Source: Carnobacterium sp. CP1 (GTDB taxonomy: Bacteria > Bacillota > Bacilli > Lactobacillales > Carnobacteriaceae). Taken from it: a stretch of 64,000 nt of DNA. Of the stretch, positions 24,682-31,175 are shown piece by piece. The DNA lies in contig NZ_CP010796.1 of the NCBI RefSeq assembly GCF_001483965.1, forward strand, positions 2,525,501-2,589,500, in the 5' to 3' direction. The notes below the pieces were generated by a model that made no database searches, was not told the DNA's origin, and saw only the letters and a list, made by a program, of their open reading frames with translations. Positions within the stretch are counted from its first letter, which is position 1, and the number at the start of each line of letters is the position of its first letter. Both the position numbers and the translations under genes were made by a program.

Positions 24682-26130
24682 ATGGAAAACCAATTAAATA
24701 AAGAACCGACACAGATGGAGCAGGTCATTCCTATTTTAGGCGTGATCATTATGGGAACATTCGTCACGATTTTAAATCAAACTCTAATGAGTACTGCTTT
24801 ACCTCGTATTATGAGTGAATTTTCGATTACAGCTACACAAGGACAATGGTTAACGACAGCTTATATGTTGATCAATGGAATCATGGTCCCTATCACAGCC
24901 TACTTGGTTGATCGTTTTACCACAAGACAGTTGTATATTTTTGCCATGTCTGTTTTTTCAATCGGAACTTTAGTAGCTGCAACTTCTCATGTTTATAGTA
25001 TGTTGATTATGGGACGGATGATTCAAGCAATTGGAGCCGGGATCGTATTGCCTTTGCAAATGATTGTAGTGCTTTATATGTTTCCAATTGAAAAACGAGG
25101 AGCAGCAATGGGATTGATCGGGTTAGCAATGAACTTTGCTCCCGCTATTGGACCGACTTTTTCTGGCTGGGTAGTTCAAAATTACCATTGGAATATGTTG
25201 TTTTATTTCATCCTGCCTTTTGCAATTGTAGATGTCATTGTCGCTTTCTTTGTCTTAAAAAATGTTGGGGAAGTCGGACGTCCTAAATTGGACTGGGTCA
25301 GTGTTATTTACTCCACTCTTGGTTTTGGGGGCTTGTTATTTGGATTCAGCAATGCTTCTTCTAACCCGTTTTTCAGCGCCATTGTAGCATTGCCGTTAGT
25401 TATAGGGATTTTGGCAATCATTTTATTGGTCAAACGGAGCAATAAATCTGAAACACCGCTGTTGAATTTTAAAGTATTTAGTTACCGCGGCTACCGCTTG
25501 AATTTGATGATCTCTTTCATTATCACTGCGGGACTGTATGGTGCTATTATTCTGCTTCCAATTTATTTCCAAACGATACGTGGTTTGACCCCCATGCAAT
25601 CAGGCATGATCTTATTGCCAGGTGCGATCGTTTTGGCTGTAATGAGCCCGATAACAGGTCGGCTTTTTGATAAACATGGCGGGAAAAAGTTAGCTGTTGT
25701 GGGTCTATTCTTGATTACGACGACCACTTTATTGATTGGTTTTATCGACTTAGAAACATCGATCAAAACCATTGTTGGTTTGCAAATGATCCGTTCTTTA
25801 GGCTTCTCATTAACTTTGATGCCGTTACAAACAGCAGCTTTTAATGCTGTCCCGCTTACAATGGCTTCCCATGCGTCTGCTATGTTTAATACGCAACGTC
25901 AATTGGCTGGCTCCATGGGAACGGCTTTATTCATTGTAGTCATGACGCTAGCTTCAAACAGCAGCGCTGCACAAGGTTTGGCCTCAGATAAGTTAGCTGA
26001 TTTAGCTGGATTTCAAGCAGTCTTTTTGCTTGTCGGGCTGCTTTCTTTTATCGCCTTGGTCATGACGTTTTTTATCAGAGAAAATCCGTTCATACCAGAT
26101 GAAACGACTATTATTACTAAATCTGAATAA
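24682..26130 (+). CDS. MFS drug exporter, DHA2 (EmrB/QacA) family
   Basis: A 482-residue proton-driven exporter with about 14 hydrophobic segments, characteristic of the DHA2 family. Motif A appears as LVDRFTTRQLY between helices 2 and 3, and the family-typical motif C region as GLAMNFAPAIGPTFSGW in helix 5. ATG 24682 has AAAGGAG 7 bases ahead. The N-terminal 12 residues are soluble. Substrates cannot be read from sequence; it could be multidrug or a specific metabolite. It is monocistronic, bounded by terminators at both ends, with no adjacent regulator. Confidence 0.9.
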   Translation: MENQLNKEPTQMEQVIPILGVIIMGTFVTILNQTLMSTALPRIMSEFSITATQGQWLTTAYMLINGIMVPITAYLVDRFTTRQLYIFAMSVFSIGTLVAATSHVYSMLIMGRMIQAIGAGIVLPLQMIVVLYMFPIEKRGAAMGLIGLAMNFAPAIGPTFSGWVVQNYHWNMLFYFILPFAIVDVIVAFFVLKNVGEVGRPKLDWVSVIYSTLGFGGLLFGFSNASSNPFFSAIVALPLVIGILAIILLVKRSNKSETPLLNFKVFSYRGYRLNLMISFIITAGLYGAIILLPIYFQTIRGLTPMQSGMILLPGAIVLAVMSPITGRLFDKHGGKKLAVVGLFLITTTTLLIGFIDLETSIKTIVGLQMIRSLGFSLTLMPLQTAAFNAVPLTMASHASAMFNTQRQLAGSMGTALFIVVMTLASNSSAAQGLASDKLADLAGFQAVFLLVGLLSFIALVMTFFIRENPFIPDETTIITKSE

Positions 26131-26161
26131 TAATGGCAAATTTATTTGATTGAACTGCACC

Positions 26162-26209
26162 AAATAGAAAACCATGAAATTATTCGATGATTTCATGGTT
26201 TTTCTATTT
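26162..26209 (+). terminator. Terminator after the MFS gene
   Basis: AAATAGAAAACCATGAAAT pairs with ATTTCATGGTTTTTCTATTT across a short loop. Confidence 0.85.
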
Positions 26210-26257
26210 AAAAGGCAACGCTGCAAATGCGTACTTAAAAAAAGAACGTATATGCGC

Positions 26258-26286
26258 TTGACGGATTCAGAAATTCTATCTAAAAT
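26258..26286 (+). promoter_or_regulatory. Promoter of the ytmP leader
   Basis: TTGACG (26258-26263), exactly 17 bases, TAAAAT (26281-26286). Transcription would begin just before the leader ORF at 26300. Confidence 0.65.
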
Positions 26287-26298
26287 AGGAGTGAACAG

Positions 26299-26335
26299 AA
26301 TGATAGATGTCTTTTGTGATATCTGTCATTTTTTT
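26299..26335 (+). terminator. Terminator-like hairpin inside the ytmP leader
   Basis: AATGATAGAT (26299-26308) pairs with ATCTGTCATT (26321-26330; one G-U) and is followed by a T run to 26335. It lies inside the leader ORF, so a translating ribosome would melt it. This suggests attenuation of ytmP-trmB. Confidence 0.5.
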
Positions 26336-26392
26336 GTCTACTGGAAAAAGTACTTGAATATAAAACAGGGAATGATAGGGTATGGATTTTGA
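26300..26392 (+). CDS. Candidate 30-residue leader peptide overlapping ytmP
   Basis: ATG 26300 has AGGAGTG 6 bases upstream and follows a good promoter. The peptide, beginning MIDVFCDICHFFVYWKKYLN, is rich in aromatic residues (four Phe, three Tyr, one Trp) and has two Cys. Its stop codon overlaps the first codons of ytmP by 11 bases in another frame, so translation may be coupled. The first codons coincide with a terminator-like hairpin. I know no family for it; it may be purely regulatory. The case rests on the promoter, ribosome site and overlap. Confidence 0.45.
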   Translation: MIDVFCDICHFFVYWKKYLNIKQGMIGYGF

Positions 26393-27179
26393 AATAGATT
26401 CTGGATGGAAGTTGCATCCAGTTGGTGGTGACACAGGACAAGCATACATGGGAACTAGAGCGGAAGAAAAGCTTTTTTTGAAGCGAAATTCTTCGCCTTT
26501 TTTAGCTGCACTTTCTGTCGAGGGCATAACCCCACGTTTAGTCTGGACCAAACGTATAGGTAACGGAGATGTTTTAACAGCGCAAGAATGGTTAAATGGA
26601 AGAACTCTTAAAAGCACTGAGATGTCATCTCCTAGTGTTGCACAATTATTAAGTCGTATTCATAATTCTGAACCGTTAAGAAGAATGCTTGCGCGTGTCG
26701 GCGGCGAAGAAGTGACTCCGCAGCAGCTGCTGCAAACTTATGAACATGAATTGCCACATGATTTAAAAATTCATCCATTACTAGATAGTATTTTAAAAAA
26801 ACTGAAAAAAGAAGTAACCGATATGAAGACCGTGGTTCCTAGAGTGTGTCATGGCGACATTTATCAAAAAAATTGGTTGCTATCCGATGAAAATCGGTTG
26901 TACTTAGTAGATTGGGATTCAGCGATGTTAGCAGACCCAGCAATGGATTTAAGCATGTTGCTGTTTCAATATGTCGATCGTGCGGATTGGTCAGAATGGT
27001 TAGAACATTATGGTGTTACTGTTACAGAAGAATTGATTGAACGAGTGACTTGGTACGCATTAATGAATTACTTAATCCAAACAAAACGCCATCATCATGA
27101 AGCAAGATTTTATGAAATGAATAAAGATATTTTAAAGTTGCAAACTCTTTATCAAATGCCAGATACTGAAACAGACTAG
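26382..27179 (+). CDS. ytmP: YtmP-like aminoglycoside/choline kinase-fold phosphotransferase
   Basis: A 265-residue protein with the APH/choline-kinase fold. The catalytic loop is VCHGDIYQKNWL (about 160-171; canonical HGDxxxxN) and the metal-binding aspartate is in LYLVDWDSAMLADPAMDL, so both active-site motifs are intact. It precedes trmB by 80 bp, as YtmP does in Bacillus, and a link to tRNA modification has been suggested only by context. Its substrate is unknown. Start ATG 26382 is preceded by a weak AGGG and overlaps the upstream leader ORF. Confidence 0.87.
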   Translation: MDFEIDSGWKLHPVGGDTGQAYMGTRAEEKLFLKRNSSPFLAALSVEGITPRLVWTKRIGNGDVLTAQEWLNGRTLKSTEMSSPSVAQLLSRIHNSEPLRRMLARVGGEEVTPQQLLQTYEHELPHDLKIHPLLDSILKKLKKEVTDMKTVVPRVCHGDIYQKNWLLSDENRLYLVDWDSAMLADPAMDLSMLLFQYVDRADWSEWLEHYGVTVTEELIERVTWYALMNYLIQTKRHHHEARFYEMNKDILKLQTLYQMPDTETD

Positions 27180-27182
27180 AAT

Positions 27183-27210
27183 CCTCTTCGTGATTCCGAA
27201 GAGGGTTTTT
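27183..27210 (+). terminator. Terminator after ytmP
   Basis: CCTCTTCG, 6-base loop, CGAAGAGG, then GTTTTT. Confidence 0.8.
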
Positions 27211-27259
27211 GTTTTGGAAAATAAAAAATAATAAAATGAAACGAGATAGGGGAATAAAG

Positions 27260-27907
27260 ATGCGTTTAAGAAAAAAACCAGGTGCTCCAGCTAAAATAGC
27301 ACAGTATCCTCAATACATTGCAAATATGCCTGAAGAATGGGTGGGCAAATGGCATGAACGGTTCAACAACAACCATCCTATCCATATCGAAGTAGGGACT
27401 GGAAAAGGCCGCTTCATTATAGAAATGGCAAAACTACATCCTGAAATAAATTACATTGGTATTGAATTACAAGAAAGTGTCATCGTTGCAGCGCTGGATA
27501 AGTTAATTGAAGAACAATTGCCTAACATTCAATTGCTGCACGTCAACGGCGGTTCGCTTACACAGTATTTTGCTAAAGGAGAAGTAGATCAAGTTTATTT
27601 AAATTTTTCAGATCCTTGGCCAAAAAAACGCCATGAAAAGCGCCGGTTAACATACCGCAGCTTTTTGGAAAATTACGAAGAAGTTTTAGTTCCGGAAGGC
27701 GAAATTCATTTTAAGACGGACAATCAGGGGTTATTCGAGTATTCATTAGCCAGCTTTTCTCAGTACGGTATGATTTTAGAGCAAGTGTGGCTGAACCTGC
27801 ATGAAAGTGATTTTGAAGGAAATGTCATGACAGAGTACGAAGAAAAGTTTTCGAATCGCGGACATCGAATTTATCGAGTAGTTGCAAAATTTCCAAAAAG
27901 AAATTAA
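27260..27907 (+). CDS. trmB: tRNA (guanine-N7-)-methyltransferase
   Basis: A 215-residue SAM-dependent enzyme that makes m7G46 in tRNA. The N-terminus MRLRKKPGA is the conserved arginine/lysine tail. The SAM-binding segment [12 protein letters not shown], the IGIELQESV acidic loop, the [16 protein letters not shown] motif and the terminal [16 protein letters not shown] are all family signatures. ATG 27260 follows AGGGGA; in-frame codons further upstream lack both. A strong bidirectional terminator separates it from the convergent ytzB-like gene. Confidence 0.96.
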   Translation: MRLRKKPGAPAKIAQYPQYIANMPEEWVGKWHERFNNNHPIHIEVGTGKGRFIIEMAKLHPEINYIGIELQESVIVAALDKLIEEQLPNIQLLHVNGGSLTQYFAKGEVDQVYLNFSDPWPKKRHEKRRLTYRSFLENYEEVLVPEGEIHFKTDNQGLFEYSLASFSQYGMILEQVWLNLHESDFEGNVMTEYEEKFSNRGHRIYRVVAKFPKRN

Positions 27908-27952
27908 AAAGCTGAGACCGCTTCTTATAAAAAGAGAAGGTCTCAGCTTTTT
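27906..27952. terminator. Bidirectional terminator between trmB and the ytzB-like gene
   Basis: AAAAAGCTGAGACC pairs with GGTCTCAGCTTTTT, with a second short stem inside the loop. A and T runs on both sides suit both convergent genes. Confidence 0.88.
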
Positions 27953-27959
27953 CATTGTA

Positions 27960-28298
27960 TTAAATGCGGTAAATATCTAATATACTGCCTGAATAAGCAT
28001 CCGCAATAAACTCATATTGGACTAAATGGTCTTCTTCCATCCGTGAAACGCCTCCATAATAGACGTCTGTTTTAAGCGCGAACTTTTGAAGAGGGACCTT
28101 TTTTAATTCAATCCAGGAACCCTCAATAGGGCCTTCTTTCAAGAATAAGTTTTTAACATTAGTAAGAATGTCATCGCCGTGAATGGCTTTGTTTTTTTGC
28201 AGGTAGTGACTTAAAAAGTAGCCACAAGTTACTCCAGCGCCAAATAAAAATCCGCCAACGATAGCGTATGTTGGTGTTTCTTCGCATTTATTTTTCAT
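27960..28298 (-). CDS. Small membrane-anchored or secreted protein, YtzB-like
   Basis: A 112-residue protein with an N-terminal hydrophobic helix (YAIVGGFLFGAGVTCGYFLS, residues 11-30) and a small extracytoplasmic domain ending YEFIADAYSGSILDIYRI, which resembles a PepSY-like tail. It looks like the family of predicted small secreted proteins that includes Bacillus YtzB, which also neighbours ytoP. No function is known. It is divergent from ytoP and convergent with trmB. Confidence 0.7.
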   Translation of the reverse strand: MKNKCEETPTYAIVGGFLFGAGVTCGYFLSHYLQKNKAIHGDDILTNVKNLFLKEGPIEGSWIELKKVPLQKFALKTDVYYGGVSRMEEDHLVQYEFIADAYSGSILDIYRI

Positions 28299-28472
28299 GA
28301 TATCCCGCCTTTCGAACAGCTAGTTGCTTCTTTATTAGTATACTACTTATTGAAAAAAAAGTCTTCTATCTTAAAATTAGCCGATGATTAGGGTATAATG
28401 ATGTTGAACAAGTATTAACAGAAGGAGGGGAAAACATAAAAGCATGAAAACCAGCTTTTATGGATACATAAT

Positions 28473-29552
28473 ATGAATACACAAACATTTGAGTTAATCA
28501 AAAAAATGACCGAACTGCAAGGAACTAGTGGGTTCGAACACCGTGTTCGCGAAGAAATGCGAAAACAATTAACGCCTTTAGTGGATGAAGTAAAACAAGA
28601 CGGGTTAGGCGGGATTTTTGGTATCCGCAAAAGCAAAGCAGAAAATGCTCCTAAAATTATGATTGCTGCTCACATGGATGAAGTCGGTTTTATGTTAGCG
28701 CGGATTACAGAACAAGGACTTTTTAACGTGGTTCCTCTAGGCGGATGGAATCCTTATGTTGTTTCGGCACAACGGTTCACATTGCAGACAGCAAAGGGAG
28801 ATTACCCTTGTGTTTCATCTTCTGTGCCGCCGCATCTTTTGAGAGGGAAAGATGGACAAGCAGGGAAACCGGAAATAGGCGATATCCTTTTTGATGCAGG
28901 TTTTGATTCTAAAGAAGAAGCCGAAGCTTTTGGTGTTCGACCTGGCGATACTATCGTGCCCGATGTTGAAACGGTTAAGATGGCCAACGGCAAAAAAATA
29001 CTTGGGAAAGCTTGGGATAATCGTTATGGAACGACTGTCGTGATAGAAGCGCTCAAAGAGTTGATGGGTGAAGAATTGCCAAATACTTTGATTGCTGGAG
29101 CAAACGTTCAAGAGGAAGTCGGCTTACGAGGAACTAAAGGAGCGGTTCATCAATTCAAACCTGATTTATTTTTTGCTGTTGATTGTTCTGCTGCCGATGA
29201 CTTGACGGGTGATAAAGCGAATTTTGGACATTTAGGCGAAGGATTTTTACTGAGAATCCAAGATCCAGGTATGATCACGTTGAAAGGTATGCGTGAATTT
29301 TTATTGGATACAGCTGAGACTCACAATATTCCTTATCAATATTTTGTTTCTAAAGGCGGAACAGATGCTGGTGCGGCTCATGTTATGAATAATGGAGTTC
29401 CCAGCGCAGTAATTGGTGTGTGTGCACGTTATATCCATACTCATCAAACGGTTTTTCATATTGATGACTATGCTGCAGCTAAAGAAATGGTTCTTCAAAT
29501 TGCCCGTACGTTGGATCGCAGTACATTTGAAACCATTATGAAAAACAATTAA
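28473..29552 (+). CDS. M42-family aminopeptidase (glutamyl aminopeptidase type, YtoP)
   Basis: A 359-residue dinuclear-metal aminopeptidase, probably a large self-compartmentalised oligomer like other M42 (TET) enzymes. Metal ligands and catalytic residues appear in order: AAHMDEVGFM (His/Asp), WDNRYGT (Asp), the general-base pair in [10 protein letters not shown], and a C-terminal ligand histidine in ARYIHTHQTVF. The proposed specificity for N-terminal Glu/Asp comes from PepA of lactococci and is inferred. ATG 28473 has no strong ribosome site directly ahead. It starts the ytoP-ytpP-usp-ytpR run. A second paralogue occurs at 52780. Confidence 0.9.
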   Translation: MNTQTFELIKKMTELQGTSGFEHRVREEMRKQLTPLVDEVKQDGLGGIFGIRKSKAENAPKIMIAAHMDEVGFMLARITEQGLFNVVPLGGWNPYVVSAQRFTLQTAKGDYPCVSSSVPPHLLRGKDGQAGKPEIGDILFDAGFDSKEEAEAFGVRPGDTIVPDVETVKMANGKKILGKAWDNRYGTTVVIEALKELMGEELPNTLIAGANVQEEVGLRGTKGAVHQFKPDLFFAVDCSAADDLTGDKANFGHLGEGFLLRIQDPGMITLKGMREFLLDTAETHNIPYQYFVSKGGTDAGAAHVMNNGVPSAVIGVCARYIHTHQTVFHIDDYAAAKEMVLQIARTLDRSTFETIMKNN

Positions 29553-29573
29553 ATCAATAAAAGGAGTGCGAAA

Positions 29574-29885
29574 ATGAAAAAATTAGCAACCGTTGAAGAA
29601 TTTGATTTGCTTACACAAGCCGATAAAGTGGTATTCTTTTTCACGGCAGACTGGTGTGGCGATTGTACATTTATAAAACCAGTCATGCCAGAAATTGTTG
29701 AAAGCTATCCTGAGGTTCAGTTTATTGAAGTGGATCGAGACCGTTTTATTGATTTGTGTGGAGAATTAGCTATTTTTGGTATTCCCAGTTTTGTAGCTTT
29801 TGAAAAAGGGCAAGAAGTTGGACGCTTTGTCAGCAAAGATCGTAAAACAAAAGAGGAAATTGAAGCTTTTATCGAAACATTGTAA
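29574..29885 (+). CDS. ytpP: Thioredoxin-like protein YtpP
   Basis: A 103-residue cytoplasmic thioredoxin fold with the active site WCGDC at about residues 29-33 instead of the usual WCGPC. A cis-proline appears in FGIPSFVAF. It lies 21 bp after the M42 peptidase gene, as in Bacillus (ytoP-ytpP), after AAAGGAG. The role is thought to be thiol-disulfide exchange; partners are unknown. The GD replacement of GP is typical of this subfamily and should shift its redox potential. Confidence 0.88.
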   Translation: MKKLATVEEFDLLTQADKVVFFFTADWCGDCTFIKPVMPEIVESYPEVQFIEVDRDRFIDLCGELAIFGIPSFVAFEKGQEVGRFVSKDRKTKEEIEAFIETL

Positions 29886-29932
29886 TATACTAAGCTTATC
29901 TAGCACCATATAAATTATAAGGAGATGAGGAT

Positions 29933-30394
29933 ATGTTACAAGATACTCAACAATACGCTCATATTTTAGTTGCTGTTGATGGAAGCGATTCTGCTAAAGA
30001 AGCTTTTGAACAAGCTGTTGAAATCGCTAAACGAAATCATAGTGAGTTAGTTATTGCACATGTCATTGATACGCGTTCTTATAATATGGGGATTGAAAGC
30101 GCCAGTTTTGACGTTCTTGAATTTGATCTAACTGAAATGGAAAAGCTGTTGAAAGAATATGGCGATAAAGCTAAAGCAGCAGGTTTAGATAAAGTAACGA
30201 CGGAACTTGTAAAAGGGTCTCCGAAAATAGAGTTAGCAAAAGATATCCCTGAACGACACCGTAGTGATTTGATCGTTGTTGGAAAAACAGGGTTGAATAT
30301 GGTTGAGCGCTGGATGATTGGAAGCGTTAGTGAATACATTATTCGACAAGCTCCATGCGATGTCTTAGTAATAAGAAATACAGAAAAAGGATGA
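29933..30394 (+). CDS. Universal stress protein, UspA family
   Basis: A 153-residue single-domain Usp. The start of the domain HILVAVDGSDSAKEAF and the complete ATP-binding motif G-x2-G-x9-G-S (GKTGLNMVERWMIGS) indicate an ATP-binding type. Usp proteins accumulate under growth arrest and stress; no specific activity can be read. ATG 29933 is preceded by AAGGAGATGAGG. It sits between ytpP and ytpR, probably as a local insertion in a conserved Bacillus-like gene row. Confidence 0.92.
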   Translation: MLQDTQQYAHILVAVDGSDSAKEAFEQAVEIAKRNHSELVIAHVIDTRSYNMGIESASFDVLEFDLTEMEKLLKEYGDKAKAAGLDKVTTELVKGSPKIELAKDIPERHRSDLIVVGKTGLNMVERWMIGSVSEYIIRQAPCDVLVIRNTEKG

Positions 30395-30403
30395 GAAAAT
30401 TAC

Positions 30404-31018
30404 ATGATAATAAGCAGTTACAATAGGGATGGCATAGGGGACACATTAATCTTAATGACAGGAAAAAGTGTGTTTGCAGAACAAGGATTTGAAACAAAAG
30501 AAAATATTACACGCATCTTTAAATCAGAAACAGGCGAAACGATTGGCTTTAACTTCTTCCAAGTGTCAGATGTGCTTCAACTTGAAGGGAAAGGGCCTGT
30601 GACATTAACAACGGAACAAGTGGATCAATTAAATAACTGCTTATCAAAAGCCGGTTTTAATGAACAGCTAGTAGCGGACACAACTCCTAAGTTTGTGGTT
30701 GGTGAAGTAAAAGAATGTGTGCCTCATCCAGATTCTGATCACCTTTCTATTACACAAATAGAAGTAGATCAAGAACAAGTGATTCAAATTGTTTGCGGCG
30801 CAGCGAATATTGCTAAAGGGCAAAAGGTCGTTGTGGCTAAAGTAGGTGCTATGATGCCAAATGGTTTGATTATTTGGGATGGCGAGTTAAGGGGAGAACC
30901 AAGTCACGGTATGGTTTGTTCAGCTAAAGAACTAGGCATAGAAAACCCGGAAGCGACAAAAGGTATTTTAGTTTTACCTGGATCAGCTGTAACAGGAGAA
31001 GCATTTCAAATGAACTAA
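30404..31018 (+). CDS. ytpR: YtpR-like tRNA-binding-domain protein
   Basis: A 204-residue protein. Residues 1-~90 are the DUF4479-type domain. The C-terminal ~110 residues form an EMAP/Trbp111-type tRNA-binding OB fold (FVVGEVKECVPHPDSDHLSI, IVCGAANIAKGQKVVVAKVG, GEPSHGMVCSAKELG). It matches Bacillus YtpR, which resembles the tRNA-binding domain of the PheRS beta chain. Its role is not established. It precedes sftA as in Bacillus and ends in a strong terminator. Confidence 0.9.
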   Translation: MIISSYNRDGIGDTLILMTGKSVFAEQGFETKENITRIFKSETGETIGFNFFQVSDVLQLEGKGPVTLTTEQVDQLNNCLSKAGFNEQLVADTTPKFVVGEVKECVPHPDSDHLSITQIEVDQEQVIQIVCGAANIAKGQKVVVAKVGAMMPNGLIIWDGELRGEPSHGMVCSAKELGIENPEATKGILVLPGSAVTGEAFQMN

Positions 31019-31032
31019 ATAAATGAAATAAG

Positions 31033-31070
31033 ATAAGACAGTAGTGCAATAATGACTACTGTCTTATTTC
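31033..31070 (+). terminator. Terminator after ytpR
   Basis: ATAAGACAGTAGT pairs perfectly with ACTACTGTCTTAT, followed by TTCGTTTT. Confidence 0.85.
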
Positions 31071-31175
31071 GTTTTCATATTTATTCTAAACAAATGAGTA
31101 AGATTAGCCCTACAATGCCTTTGATATTTGTGTTAAACTAAGACACGAAACTACAGAGAGGAAAGGAGCGTCATC

